NCBI GenBank assembly: GCA_910578105.1
Contig: CAJTPD010000009.1
Location: forward strand, 89,133 to 153,132
From: an uncultured Odoribacter sp.
GTDB lineage: Bacteria; Bacteroidota; Bacteroidia; Bacteroidales; Marinifilaceae
Reading direction: 5' to 3'
Length of the DNA stretch: 64,000 nt
In this document: positions 35,097 to 45,553 of the stretch, one piece after another
Layout: each line of letters starts with the position of its first letter
Numbering within the stretch: the stretch's first letter is position 1
The notes under the pieces: model-generated
The model's input: only the letters and a program-made list of their open reading frames with translations
The model's database searches: none
What the model was told of the DNA's origin: nothing
Position numbers and translations under genes: made by a program

Positions 35097-38000
35097 TTAC
35101 CCTTCACCTTCTTCCTCCAACTTTTTTGCCCTTTGTTCTTCCCTGTTTTTATTCTTGAACAAATCTTTAAACTTCCGGAAATTTTTCCGCCAGACAATAC
35201 CCACTCCCGTCTGAGTCACCTCACCATCCAACACACTCTCATAATTGGAATGACGGAATACTTTCACATACAAATTCCTTTTTCTGGTCAGCACATATTC
35301 GATAGAAATATCATCCACCAAATTATCCTGTAAAGTATTATTACCTTGCCCCTCATTACTGTCAGTAGAAATCCGTCCACCGATTTTCACCCTCACCCTA
35401 TCATTGAATAATTGCCGGGAAAACTGGTAAGTGACATCCGTCCGGCTTGTATTCTCATCCGTATTATGAGAATCAAACCCAACTGTCAGACCAGCTTTGC
35501 GGGTATATTTATTTAATTCATTTTCAACAAAACTATAAATAGCATTATTCGCCAGATTACTGTTTCCGTTTGATTTGACCGCACCCGGTGCTGTATAAGT
35601 ATTGTAAATCAACAAATTCAACGCCTGCCGGGTACGTTCCTCCGGAGAAAAAGTAGCCAGTTGATTTTGTATCACCATATCATTCGGGGCCGATAAATCA
35701 AAAGTAATATCCGGCCGGTTAAGCGTATTCTGTATCCGGATAATGGCTTCAAAAACGACCTGCCGGGCTTGCTCCCCCTCCTCCACATCAGCTTTCACCT
35801 GCGACAAAGCGGAAATACTTAAAGCCGGATTCATAACATTTCCGGTCCACTCTACAAAACTGCCATTCCGGATGTTGAATTCTTTTTTTCCCACGATAGG
35901 CACATTATATTCCACAGTACCTCCGGTCAGGATATATTTACCGGACAACGTCATTCCGCTCTCCGGATTCATCGCCAGCACCAGATTTCCTCCCCCCTGA
36001 ATATTGACATGGTTATTACCGTCATCCGACAAATCCACTCCCAGTTTAACCTCATCTCCTATCTCCACCAACATCCGGAAGGAAAAGCTACTGGCATTTA
36101 CCCGGTTTGTCAGTTCATCTTTCTCGTGAAACGTACTATCACGAAAAGAGACAAACCGGACCAAATCGACGCTTTTATCCACAATTGCCGGATCGGAACT
36201 ACGCAATGTATAAGTTATATCCGTCTGATTCTGTAAATTCGCATTACCGGAAACACTCAAATTAGAAAACAGGCCGGCAATCCGGGCCCGGATATCCGCA
36301 TAAGCCTTACCATATATCAGAGAAGTCTCATTTTTTCTGACATTAACCAACTCAAAATTACGTGCATCAACCGAAACATTCATGTTCATTTGGGCAAAAG
36401 GCGTCAAAGCCACATACCCGTTCAACACCAGACTACTATTATCAGGTGCAAAAAAACGATATTTACGAAACAAAACACGCCCGTCTTTCACATCTATCCG
36501 GGTTGAATCCAAACGGAAGACAGTCCCCAGCATCACCACATCAGCCTTTCCGCCCCGAAAAGCCAGATTTCCATTTATCTGAGGAGCATCTATTGTTCCG
36601 CGGAAACGGACATTCCCCGTCAAACCACCTCCTAATCTCATCACACCGGCCGGCACAAAAGCATTCACTATATACAACGGAAAAGAAGGTATGTCCACAT
36701 CCATCTCTACACTGCGGTCAGCCTCAGAGGTCGAAAACGTACCTTCTGCCAAAGCACGGCGCACACTGTCAATTTTTAATTCAAAACGGACAGCATGATC
36801 AGAAAAGCGATTCCCGGCAACATACTTCAAGCCCAAGTCAAGAGTCCCGATTCGCTGCTGCTCATACCCTAACTCTACAATCCGGACATTTCCGTCCACC
36901 CCCATTTCCTGAGGCTGGGAATATAACAAAAGAGCAGTATTCAAAACCCCGTTCAACTGAGGCATGAAGGGAACCATCCGGGACAGACCGGCTAAATCCA
37001 GCCCGGCCATTTCTACTCGTAAACGCTCATGCTGATTGCCTTCATCTTCCAACGACTGAATATGAACTAATTTATTCTGATAAGCCATATTCAAATTAGC
37101 CCGTATCCTGCCGTGTGGTCCAATCACTACCCGGTTATCTGCATTTACAATCCAGCAGCTATACCCCAAAATAGGATTCATCGGAAAAAAACTAACCGCA
37201 ACCGAAGTATCCCCGATAACTGTATTAATACCCAAATCAAACCCCACTTTCCCCTGCGCATCTTTCTGCTTCAATTCCATCCGGAAATGGTCCTCTTGCA
37301 TCCTGCCATTTACACTTATATTAAACAGTCCCTTCCAGGCCTCCGATGAACTGCCGGCTGCAAAAGAATACACCAGGCTTTTCCCCGTCTGCCAAGCCCC
37401 CAACTGAACAGAATCCAGCCGCACTTCCCCAAAATAAGGCGCATTCGCTATAAAACCAACACGAATACCATTCCGTTTCCGTGAAACCACATCTGCCGTC
37501 AATTGCTTAAATCCTATATTCCGGGATTTCAGAAAACGGGTAACTGCATTATTCTGAGCACCGGTAATTTGCAAACTAAAAGGAGGCAAGTCCTCCCGGA
37601 CCAATTCCATATTGACATTCCTGTCCTTTATCTGTTGCTGAATAACCCTCGCAACTTTTCCACTACTATTCACAAATGCAGATACAGAAGTATCAGTACG
37701 AAACTCCAGTTTCAGGTCGCCGGACACCACCTTCAGTTCAGTCTTGTTCACATTACTCATCCCGTCCAGCATTAAATTTCCCAACACATAATTCTTACGG
37801 GCATCCGACATTCTCAAACTGTCCAGTCTCAACTGTAACGTATAAGCCTCCTCCTTACCCATCGCCGCCTGAAGCTCAATATCAGTTCCTGCCGTCAAAG
37901 GTTCATTAACCAGACGCAACCGCTGAAAATCAGCCTGCCCAAGCTTTCCGTACAAAGAAAACATATATTCCTGTTCTACGGAATCGCCACGGAACACTAA

Positions 38001-39782
38001 ATCTAAAGGTATACCGGTATCCCTGCTGGTAAGAGTACCTTTCAGCCGTGTTCTGTCCAAAGAGGCACTCAAAGTAATATCTTCATAACTATAACCACGG
38101 TATTCCAACAACCTGATATGAGCATCCATCTCAGCCTCAGCTTCTTTCCAGGTAAAAGCACGTCCGGAAAAACGGAACGCGGACGACAATACCCCCAAAG
38201 AATCATTCGGTAAAAAACGGTCCAAAGGAAATTGATTCACAGTCAATTCTGCATCATATTTCTGTTGCCGGATACCGTAAGATGCATCCAGTGACAAACA
38301 ACCTTGTCCGGTACATAACCTCAACAATCCTGTCATCGTTCCGCGTTCTGCCTTCAACCGGGCCAACATATCTATACCACGGGGAATTTGCACCACCGAA
38401 TCCTTCAAAAACACCTGTGCAAAAGTGACATCAGGCATTTCTCCGCGCAAAATGAAAGTCCCCTTCATTTTATCCGGATTCTGAAAAGAAGAAAGACTAC
38501 CGCTTCCTGTAAACTTAAAACGTCCGGCCATATCCAACATCAACTGTCCTACCTGCAAACGTTTTTCAGTAACAGAAAAAACCGTATTCACATGCAAAAC
38601 CTCATTCCGGATTCCTTCCGGAATATCAGGATAAAAAGGTAACACGTCCGCAATACCCACTTGTCCGGTCATCCGCACCGAAAGGGGTTCACGCTTCATC
38701 AAATGCTGCAGATTTGTATTGGAAAACACTTCCAGCCGAAGCCAGCTATTCAAAGTCCGGATATACCCGCCCTGCAGCCAAGTGCGCGCAGAATCCAATC
38801 CGACATCTGCCTGCATTGTCGTCACCGTAATTCCATCCTGTTGTACTGCTTTCAAATCTTTCAGTTGTGCCCTCACAACTGTGCCCTGATTATACACACT
38901 ATCCAATCGGACACCTATACCCGACAAAACCAATTCGGCAGTTCCCGCAGTCCCATCCTCCATTGAAAAGGCACTATTATCCACTTGTAAACAACCCGCC
39001 CTGAGCGTCCAGGGAAGAATTTGTACAGTATCCGGCAATACATTATTTTCCGGTTTACCATCAGCAGCTCCCGCCTTCAAGATATGACAATTCCCTCCCG
39101 AAATACAAAGAGAATCAACATCCACAACCTGCCGCTCCAAATTAACCGTCACCTGAACAATATCTCCTTTACGAACCCCTGCGGTCAAAGACGGTAGCCC
39201 CTGTGCCGACATTTGATAATCCACCTGCTGCAAATCAATCCGTCCCACTTTAAAAATCCAGTTCAAAGGTTTCGGAGCCACCGTATCAGAAAGGGTTTCC
39301 TTTCCTGTCACCAGCAACACCTTGCCACGGTTCAACCCGATAAAATCAACTTCAACCCATTGCTCCTTCAAATCAACATGTTCTGCCTTCAAAACCGCCT
39401 CATCCACATCCACTTGTAATTTCATCCCTGAAGAATCATTTACACTCCCAAACTTCACACCTTTCACTGTTAAGTCTTTGACAGACAATTGCCGGCGGAA
39501 TATTCTTCCCAATCCCACATCCAAATGTAAAGACTTCAAAACCAGCAAAGTATCAGACGGAGAACTCCCCCAATAAACATCCTCAAGCACCAGATCGGCC
39601 GGAAATTCCAGCCGGAAACGTTCGATTCCCAATGTTATCCCATAATTTTCAGAGACATAACAAACAACTTTGTTCTTTATAAAATTTTGTACAGGAGGCA
39701 AATAGATTAAAAACACAACCAGCAACAGCAATACAAAAATTGCCAGAAAAGTCCTTCCCAGATATTTCAAAAATCTTTTCAT
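35097..39782 (-). CDS. tamB: Translocation/assembly module TamB
   Basis: From ATG 39782 the protein has 1561 residues: an N-terminal membrane anchor (about 8-28) and a very long beta-repetitive AsmA/TamB body ending in the DUF490 region (NGNLAFRGGKADVVMLGTVFRLDSTRIDVKDGRVLFRKY; SGKYILTGGTVEYNVPIVGKKEFNI). It should span the periplasm as a beta-taco groove to its TamL partner. A longer frame to 39878 adds residues with no signal and is rejected. TamL follows within 14 bp. Confidence 0.92.
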   Translation of the reverse strand: MKRFLKYLGRTFLAIFVLLLLVVFLIYLPPVQNFIKNKVVCYVSENYGITLGIERFRLEFPADLVLEDVYWGSSPSDTLLVLKSLHLDVGLGRIFRRQLSVKDLTVKGVKFGSVNDSSGMKLQVDVDEAVLKAEHVDLKEQWVEVDFIGLNRGKVLLVTGKETLSDTVAPKPLNWIFKVGRIDLQQVDYQMSAQGLPSLTAGVRKGDIVQVTVNLERQVVDVDSLCISGGNCHILKAGAADGKPENNVLPDTVQILPWTLRAGCLQVDNSAFSMEDGTAGTAELVLSGIGVRLDSVYNQGTVVRAQLKDLKAVQQDGITVTTMQADVGLDSARTWLQGGYIRTLNSWLRLEVFSNTNLQHLMKREPLSVRMTGQVGIADVLPFYPDIPEGIRNEVLHVNTVFSVTEKRLQVGQLMLDMAGRFKFTGSGSLSSFQNPDKMKGTFILRGEMPDVTFAQVFLKDSVVQIPRGIDMLARLKAERGTMTGLLRLCTGQGCLSLDASYGIRQQKYDAELTVNQFPLDRFLPNDSLGVLSSAFRFSGRAFTWKEAEAEMDAHIRLLEYRGYSYEDITLSASLDRTRLKGTLTSRDTGIPLDLVFRGDSVEQEYMFSLYGKLGQADFQRLRLVNEPLTAGTDIELQAAMGKEEAYTLQLRLDSLRMSDARKNYVLGNLMLDGMSNVNKTELKVVSGDLKLEFRTDTSVSAFVNSSGKVARVIQQQIKDRNVNMELVREDLPPFSLQITGAQNNAVTRFLKSRNIGFKQLTADVVSRKRNGIRVGFIANAPYFGEVRLDSVQLGAWQTGKSLVYSFAAGSSSEAWKGLFNISVNGRMQEDHFRMELKQKDAQGKVGFDLGINTVIGDTSVAVSFFPMNPILGYSCWIVNADNRVVIGPHGRIRANLNMAYQNKLVHIQSLEDEGNQHERLRVEMAGLDLAGLSRMVPFMPQLNGVLNTALLLYSQPQEMGVDGNVRIVELGYEQQRIGTLDLGLKYVAGNRFSDHAVRFELKIDSVRRALAEGTFSTSEADRSVEMDVDIPSFPLYIVNAFVPAGVMRLGGGLTGNVRFRGTIDAPQINGNLAFRGGKADVVMLGTVFRLDSTRIDVKDGRVLFRKYRFFAPDNSSLVLNGYVALTPFAQMNMNVSVDARNFELVNVRKNETSLIYGKAYADIRARIAGLFSNLSVSGNANLQNQTDITYTLRSSDPAIVDKSVDLVRFVSFRDSTFHEKDELTNRVNASSFSFRMLVEIGDEVKLGVDLSDDGNNHVNIQGGGNLVLAMNPESGMTLSGKYILTGGTVEYNVPIVGKKEFNIRNGSFVEWTGNVMNPALSISALSQVKADVEEGEQARQVVFEAIIRIQNTLNRPDITFDLSAPNDMVIQNQLATFSPEERTRQALNLLIYNTYTAPGAVKSNGNSNLANNAIYSFVENELNKYTRKAGLTVGFDSHNTDENTSRTDVTYQFSRQLFNDRVRVKIGGRISTDSNEGQGNNTLQDNLVDDISIEYVLTRKRNLYVKVFRHSNYESVLDGEVTQTGVGIVWRKNFRKFKDLFKNKNREEQRAKKLEEEGEG

Positions 39783-39870
39783 GCTGCAGCCTTTCCTTCC
39801 GAAAATATAAAAAATATAAGAATTAACGAAAATTACCCGAAAGGTGTTACAAATAACTGCAACAATCCAT

Positions 39871-40590
39871 CTAAACACAACTTTGCTTTTCAGCCTCAGC
39901 TATCGCTTCCGGAGTACCCAAATCCATAAAATAACCTTCATAAAAATACATTTTTAAAGCATGGGATTTTGCCTGGGAAAGATACTCATCAATAATGGAA
40001 AAAGTGCCCTGGTGAATCATATGTTCTAACAATTCCGGACAAACCACATGAATACCGCAAAAACTATAATTCCGGGCGTTCCCGAAATCTTCATCTACTA
40101 TCTTACATTCACCCGTCAGACTATTTTCCCACCCTTTCAGAAAACCATCCGGATTAAAGCGCAACCCCCTACCCGGCACAGCAGGTCTGACAACCAATGT
40201 AGCATAATTCTGATTCTGCTGATGAAAACGGATGACAGCATTCAAATCAACACCGGAAAAAATATCCACATTATGAATCAATACAGGCTCACCCGGCGTA
40301 AACAGCCCTGCCGCTTTCAACAACCCGCCACCCGTATCCAGCAAACATTCCCGTTCGTCTGAAACAACAACCCCTCTGCCCAGGTCAGGCCGGTCATTCA
40401 GAAAACTTTCTATCTGTTCTGCAAAATGATGGACATTGACAACAATACGGTCAATGCCAGCTTTACGCATTTTCAAAATCACATGCTCCAGCAAAGGCTT
40501 CCCGGCCAATTTCACCATCGCTTTAGGCCGGTCGTCCGTCAAAGGACGCAAACGTGTACCCAACCCTGCGGCAAAAATCATTCCTTCCAT
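39871..40590 (-). CDS. Sugar nucleotidyltransferase (MurU/NTP_transferase family)
   Basis: The 239-residue enzyme begins with the nucleotide-binding signature IFAAGLGTRLRPLTDDRPKAMVKLAGKPLLEH. It also has HNVDIFSGVDL (metal-binding Asp) and MDLGTPEAIAEAE, so it transfers a nucleotide to a sugar-1-phosphate. Length and sequence fit the MurU-like group that makes UDP-MurNAc in peptidoglycan recycling, but mannose- or glucose-1-phosphate is possible. No kinase partner is adjacent. It is 88 bp upstream of tamB. Confidence 0.82.
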   Translation of the reverse strand: MEGMIFAAGLGTRLRPLTDDRPKAMVKLAGKPLLEHVILKMRKAGIDRIVVNVHHFAEQIESFLNDRPDLGRGVVVSDERECLLDTGGGLLKAAGLFTPGEPVLIHNVDIFSGVDLNAVIRFHQQNQNYATLVVRPAVPGRGLRFNPDGFLKGWENSLTGECKIVDEDFGNARNYSFCGIHVVCPELLEHMIHQGTFSIIDEYLSQAKSHALKMYFYEGYFMDLGTPEAIAEAEKQSCV

Positions 40591-40625
40591 AACTTACTCA
40601 TGTATAAATATTTGTTCGGGATAAA

Positions 40626-40647
40626 CCGGTTCTTCTCTCAGAACCGG
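40626..40647. terminator. Hairpin between response-regulator and nucleotidyltransferase genes
   Basis: A perfect 8-bp inverted repeat CCGGTTCT/AGAACCGG with a 6-nt loop lies in the 86-bp gap. It could terminate the minus-strand regulator transcript, although the following T-run is weak. Confidence 0.45.
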
Positions 40648-40676
40648 ACAAACACTTCACTGACTCATGGAAAACA

Positions 40677-41342
40677 CTATACACTAATCATCTTATTCCT
40701 GATAGCATACATCACCAGAGCCGCAGTGTTCTTACACCCCGTCTTACTCAAAAGATTAGCCCGGTGCTTATCAACAGTACGCTTACTTATGAAAAGTTTA
40801 TCTGCAATCTCCTGATTGGAAAGACCCAGGCACACATGATAAAGAATCTCCATTTCCCGTTCAGAAATTTCATTATCCGGAACTTCCGGTTCAGTTTTGT
40901 TTCCGGCCCTCATATTACTGAGAATATTCATCAGCAATTCTTCAGAAAAATAATTTTCTCCCTCAGCCACTGTATGAATAGCCGTAATCACCTTTTCTAT
41001 ACCTGAGCTTTTCAGTACAAACCCCTTCACTCCGGCATCTACCATCTTATAATAATACTGCTCATCTCCATACATCGACAAAACAATAATCTTTAATCCG
41101 GGTTTCAAACGCAAAGCAGCTTCTGTAGCTTCTATTCCATTCATTTCCGGCATCTCAATATCCATCAAAACAACATCACAATCTGACAAAGAAAGATTTT
41201 CCACAAATTCTTTGCCATTGGAAGCCTCATAAATATGCTGAACAAAATCCTGGGTTGACAATAAAAGTTTCAAGCCTTCACGGAATAACTTATGGTCATC
41301 AACTATATAAATTTTGAGTTTTTTCAAATACTTGCCATCCAT
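40677..41342 (-). CDS. NarL/LuxR-family response regulator
   Basis: The 221-residue protein has a receiver domain (IYIVDDHKLFREGLK; phosphoacceptor Asp in DVVLMDIEMPEMNG; FVLKSSGIEK) and a C-terminal LuxR HTH (ISEREMEILYHVCLGLSNQEIADKLFISKRTVDKHRANL). It is encoded 62 bp downstream of a HisKA_3-type kinase that should be its partner. Targets are unknown; the neighbouring TamL-like gene may be one. Confidence 0.93.
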   Translation of the reverse strand: MDGKYLKKLKIYIVDDHKLFREGLKLLLSTQDFVQHIYEASNGKEFVENLSLSDCDVVLMDIEMPEMNGIEATEAALRLKPGLKIIVLSMYGDEQYYYKMVDAGVKGFVLKSSGIEKVITAIHTVAEGENYFSEELLMNILSNMRAGNKTEPEVPDNEISEREMEILYHVCLGLSNQEIADKLFISKRTVDKHRANLLSKTGCKNTAALVMYAIRNKMISV

Positions 41343-41404
41343 AAAATCATTCTCCTAATTGTAAGTAAACAAAAATATAAATAATGTCAGAAACCTCCAA
41401 AAAA

Positions 41405-42346
41405 TCAGACTTTTATATAGGCATTCGCCCTCATTCCTTTTCCGTGCTCACTGGCAATTTCTATGTCACCATTTCCGGATTGCAGACGATAACGCATGTT
41501 ATTCAGCCCCATCCCATCGTGTCTGGTCATATTTTGCACATCAAAACCTATACCATTATCCGTATATTCCAAATAGAGAACACCTTCCTCCAACTGTATA
41601 TCAATAGTTACTTTAGAAGCCCCGGCATGCCGCAACGTATTATTAATCAATTCACACACAACCCGGTACAATATAACCTCCGCATTATACCCGAACCTTT
41701 CATTCGTCAGATTAGTAGTGAAGCAAACTTTAAAAGCCTCCGTTTGCCTTAACCTTTTGATAAACGCCTCCACCGCATCCCTCAGTCCGAAATTATTCAG
41801 AATATGAGGGCTGATAGTAGCCGAAATATCACGAACTCCGGCAATCGCTTCATCTACAGCCTGACATAGATTCAATTTAATTTTATCGTTCATTTCCGGA
41901 GCCTTACTGCCATCCAACCCGGATACCAACATTTTTATTACACTCAGCAAAGGTCCTAAGCCATCATGCAGCTCCTTCGCAAAACGTTGACGTTCCTGTT
42001 CCTCGGTTCGGATAACCGCTGCCAATACTCTTTTTTCAGCTTCCCGGCGAATCTCATCCACACGGCGCATAAACTGGAAAATTTTCCGGATATAAAACAC
42101 TCCGGTCAGTAACACCAAAGAAATAATAAAAGCCAGCCAGCGTTGAATAATCTGCATCTCATCCTCCATCTCCGGATAAATAGTCGGCCATAACTCAAAA
42201 ACCAAAGAAACAGCCATCAGTAAAAAACCAATGGAAATCAAAATCCAGGAAGAATTAAATTTAGTACGTTTAAACAAACTGATTGCAATAGCAGCAGCAG
42301 CCAACTGTAAAACCAACGAAATATACTCCAGAATAATTGAAAGCAT
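41405..42346 (-). CDS. Sensor histidine kinase, HisKA_3 type
   Basis: The 313-residue protein has three to four transmembrane helices in the first 95 residues, a short linker, the HisKA_3 dimerisation helix with the phosphorylation site in RFAKELHDGLGPLLSVIKM, and a HATPase domain (ELINNTLRHAGASKV; DNGIGFD; GMGLNNMRYR). It has almost no extracytoplasmic sensor, so it may respond to membrane state. It pairs with the NarL-type regulator downstream and starts 42 bp after the TamL-like gene stop. Confidence 0.91.
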   Translation of the reverse strand: MLSIILEYISLVLQLAAAAIAISLFKRTKFNSSWILISIGFLLMAVSLVFELWPTIYPEMEDEMQIIQRWLAFIISLVLLTGVFYIRKIFQFMRRVDEIRREAEKRVLAAVIRTEEQERQRFAKELHDGLGPLLSVIKMLVSGLDGSKAPEMNDKIKLNLCQAVDEAIAGVRDISATISPHILNNFGLRDAVEAFIKRLRQTEAFKVCFTTNLTNERFGYNAEVILYRVVCELINNTLRHAGASKVTIDIQLEEGVLYLEYTDNGIGFDVQNMTRHDGMGLNNMRYRLQSGNGDIEIASEHGKGMRANAYIKV

Positions 42347-42388
42347 GAAAATCTACAATTAAAAACTCAAAATAAAATAACCAAAATC

Positions 42389-44716
42389 TTAGAAAGGGTA
42401 ACCGATGGCAATATTAAATACGGATTTTTTGAAACCTCCGTTATTATTTAATAAAACAAAACGTTGTCCGGATGGTCGCGCAGGATCATGTAACTTAATC
42501 CCCAAATCAAAACGCAACAAAAAGAATGTGACATTCAGCCTTAACCCGGCACCAGTCCCCACAGCAATCTGCCGGTAGAATTCTTTTTGCAACTGGACTC
42601 CGGAACGATTTTCATACTTATTGATATTCCAGACATTTCCGGCATCCAAAAACAAAGCCCCTTCCAACAACCAAAATAATTTAAAACGATACTCCACATT
42701 GGCTTCCAATTTAAAATCACCCACACTGTTCGGATACTTCCCCTCTTCAGGAGCAGGTGCATACGAACCGGGCCCCAGCGTCCGGGACTGCCATGCCCGG
42801 ATGTCATTGGCTCCTCCGCAATAATAAGCTTCTTCAAAAGGCAAAGCTTTCATATTCCCGTAAGGATATCCGCATCCCAGAAACAAACGGTATACAACCG
42901 AATTAGCCCGGTTCGCATAATGATTAAAACAATACTCCCCGTCCACCTTAACAAACTGAGCATACCGCACTCCAAAAGCTTTATAAAAACGTTCTCCGTC
43001 TGTCTCTGAACGACGTTTACCGAACAACCGGTCTACTCCTAACAAAAAATTACCGGAAGTTTCCAGATTACCCCTGAAATAACTGAAACTTTCCGACATA
43101 TGATTCTCCTGGTCTGTAAATACAGCCGACAAATTCGCAGACAAAATCATATGGTCTGTATAAGCACTCTTGATATACTGATTCTTCAAACCATCAATGA
43201 AATTCTGGTCCACAAAAGGCATCAACACATAATTCAAATCAATCAAATCAAAATTATAACGCCACTTATTATCACTCCTCCGCCACAAATAACCAAACCG
43301 GGCACTGGCTATCCGCCGGCGGTAGAACCGCGTATGTTCCTGACTATACGACAACGAAATTGATGTTTTAGGTGCAAAATTTCTTCTGAATTCTGCCAAC
43401 CGGAACACAGGCATCCAAAATTGCGGAGTCACGAATTTCAGCTCCGTACCCACTTCAGTCGTACTAAAAATCTCGTTTTCATTCAATTTCTCCTTCTTTA
43501 AAGCACCCCAAACCCTTAAAGTCAGATTCTCCCCCCCATGAAACAAGTTTTTATGATTATAAGAAAAATTACCACCGACACCTATGTTCCCCGAATTATT
43601 GGTTCCCTCCAGAAACACATTGTAAGACTGACGCTTCATGGGAGTCAACTGGATTTCACAATCTAAAAGCGGATTTTCCGGGTCGTCCGTATTCTCTTTA
43701 AAAACAATATTAATAAATTTAAATAAATTCAGGGCCTGCAAACGGGAATAAGAATTAGCCACTTTTGCTACATTATACTGTTCGCCTTTTACAAACTGTA
43801 TGGTCTCCAAAATAACCTTAGGTTTGATTTTTATTGTCTCATGATAAATCACCTCATAATCATCGTGCCTAATTTGTTGATAAACGGAATCTCCGCCAGT
43901 CATTGCCAGCATAGGATCATAATCCAGATTAACACAAATCTTGTTAATCTTAAATTTCCGGTAAGCCATACTGTCAGGCAAACTATTTACAATTGTCATT
44001 GTCAGGTCTGCCTGTCGGGAAGTTCCTGTCTTCAAGGTATCGGCATAATATTGAATCAGACTTTTTGAAAAATTATAAAAACCACTGGCCCGCAACATAT
44101 TATTCACCCTTTCCCGTTCTGCTTCCAGTACATCAATATCCAAAGGCATACCTCTCCGGATAAGCGTATGAAAAGAATCTCTTTGCACTAATTGCATTAC
44201 AGGCAAAGTAGCAGGCAATCCATTTACAATCGCACTACTATCCGTCTGATACGAAAAATCCCTGAGCCGGGTCACCGGACCTGTTTCAACCCGGTACTCC
44301 ACATACGCTTTCTTTTTTTTAAAACATACCGAATCAGTCACTACTGCATCATAATACCCTTTATTATTCAAATACAATTGAAGTTGTGTTATACTTCGGT
44401 CGGTCAAAAAGGGACTATAAATCACAGGAGCTTCTCCGATAGAACGCAACCACCTGTTCAAACGCCTGTTTTCATCACTCCCGCTTAAATTATAAAGTGC
44501 CAGATGAAAACGCACAACCCCCAAAATCCGGGTGTTCGGCCTTTGCCGGATAATCTTCTTTAACTCCGGGGTGTTGATATTTTTTTCCTCATTCCTGACC
44601 TTTACCCGATGCAGCAGATATTCATCTTTTCCCACATAACGAGTGGGAGAACAGGCATAAAAGAAAGAGGAAAGACAAAGAATCAATAGTATCTTATATG
44701 AGATATACTTCTTCAA
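42389..44716 (-). CDS. Second TamL/Omp85-like outer-membrane lipoprotein
   Basis: The 775-residue protein has a lipobox FFYAC, SPTRYVGKDEYLLHRVKV, POTRA-like repeats and a C-terminal barrel with ANDIRAWQSRTLGPGSYAP and a terminal GYPF, closely parallel to the TamL at 32704. It starts with TTG at 44716: two stop codons lie immediately upstream and no early internal ATG exists. It is the first gene of a run with a NarL-type two-component pair and has no TamB neighbour of its own. Confidence 0.86.
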   Translation of the reverse strand: MKKYISYKILLILCLSSFFYACSPTRYVGKDEYLLHRVKVRNEEKNINTPELKKIIRQRPNTRILGVVRFHLALYNLSGSDENRRLNRWLRSIGEAPVIYSPFLTDRSITQLQLYLNNKGYYDAVVTDSVCFKKKKAYVEYRVETGPVTRLRDFSYQTDSSAIVNGLPATLPVMQLVQRDSFHTLIRRGMPLDIDVLEAERERVNNMLRASGFYNFSKSLIQYYADTLKTGTSRQADLTMTIVNSLPDSMAYRKFKINKICVNLDYDPMLAMTGGDSVYQQIRHDDYEVIYHETIKIKPKVILETIQFVKGEQYNVAKVANSYSRLQALNLFKFINIVFKENTDDPENPLLDCEIQLTPMKRQSYNVFLEGTNNSGNIGVGGNFSYNHKNLFHGGENLTLRVWGALKKEKLNENEIFSTTEVGTELKFVTPQFWMPVFRLAEFRRNFAPKTSISLSYSQEHTRFYRRRIASARFGYLWRRSDNKWRYNFDLIDLNYVLMPFVDQNFIDGLKNQYIKSAYTDHMILSANLSAVFTDQENHMSESFSYFRGNLETSGNFLLGVDRLFGKRRSETDGERFYKAFGVRYAQFVKVDGEYCFNHYANRANSVVYRLFLGCGYPYGNMKALPFEEAYYCGGANDIRAWQSRTLGPGSYAPAPEEGKYPNSVGDFKLEANVEYRFKLFWLLEGALFLDAGNVWNINKYENRSGVQLQKEFYRQIAVGTGAGLRLNVTFFLLRFDLGIKLHDPARPSGQRFVLLNNNGGFKKSVFNIAIGYPF

Positions 44717-44732
44717 TTATCAAAAATGTTAC

Positions 44733-44740
44733 TATTTTTG
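44733..44740 (+). promoter_or_regulatory. -7 box before the RNA methyltransferase gene
   Basis: TATTTTTG matches TAnnTTTG and lies 20 bp before ATG 44760, inside the 43-bp divergent gap. Confidence 0.55.
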
Positions 44741-44759
44741 CACACAATCAGAACTAATC

Positions 44760-45518
44760 ATGCTTAGCAAACAAGTAACAAAAATAATCCAAAACCTTGA
44801 AAAAAAGAAATTCAGGGAAAAATATAATCTTTTTAAAATAGAAGGAGACAAATTAGTCGGAGAACTATTGCATTCTTCCTTCAAAATCCATTCTATCCTG
44901 GCATTCCCAGAATGGATTGAGCGTAACCGCACCGCATTAACCCACGTAAACACAATAGAAACAAACACGCGGGAAATGGCAGACATCTCCAACTTCCAGT
45001 CTATGCCGGAAGTCATCGCCTTGGCGGAAATACCCGAACATCCACTGGACGAAACTGAACTCCGGCAAAATCTATCAATCATCCTGAACGGCATTCAGGA
45101 CCCCGGAAATCTGGGGACAATTTTAAGAGTTGCAGACTGGTTCGGAATTCGTCATGTATTCTGTGACACTGATTGTGCCGGAGTATTCAATCCCAAATGT
45201 GTACAAGCCAGCATGGGTGCCATTTTCCGGGTGAAATCATACTACAAAGATTTGATTTCATTAATCAAAAACACAAAAAGTGAAGATTTTCCTGTTTTTG
45301 GCACATTTTTGGATAGTGAAAATATTTATAACAGCCGGCTAAGTCCCCGCGGATTTATTGTCATGGGAAATGAAGGCAAAGGTATCTCTGATGAAATCAG
45401 GAAACTGACCGATTACAAACTGACCATACCAAGCTTTGCAAAAAATAAATTTTCAACAGAATCTCTGAATGTAGGAGTTGCCACCGGTATCATTCTTTCA
45501 GAATTCAGAAGAAGATAA
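44760..45518 (+). CDS. TrmH/SpoU-family RNA 2'-O-methyltransferase
   Basis: This is a 252-residue SPOUT-class enzyme. An N-terminal substrate-binding domain (about 1-90) is followed by the knotted SAM-binding domain with motifs NGIQDPGNLGTILRVADWFGI, MGNEGKGIS and SLNVGVATGIILSEF. It methylates the ribose of rRNA or tRNA in the cytoplasm; the exact target is not readable. It is divergent from the TamL-like gene. Confidence 0.92.
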   Translation: MLSKQVTKIIQNLEKKKFREKYNLFKIEGDKLVGELLHSSFKIHSILAFPEWIERNRTALTHVNTIETNTREMADISNFQSMPEVIALAEIPEHPLDETELRQNLSIILNGIQDPGNLGTILRVADWFGIRHVFCDTDCAGVFNPKCVQASMGAIFRVKSYYKDLISLIKNTKSEDFPVFGTFLDSENIYNSRLSPRGFIVMGNEGKGISDEIRKLTDYKLTIPSFAKNKFSTESLNVGVATGIILSEFRRR

Positions 45519-45553
45519 CACAACAAAATCATGTAAAATCAAATAAAGAAAAA

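Noticed and set aside
36362..36967. Long plus-strand frames opposite tamB
   Set aside because: The tamB frame is continuous with clear TamB features; the opposite frames are Pro/His/Ser-rich shadows.
42389..44716. BamA
   Set aside because: It has a lipobox and the TamL-type start and pairs by similarity with the TamL at 32704; BamA is not lipidated.
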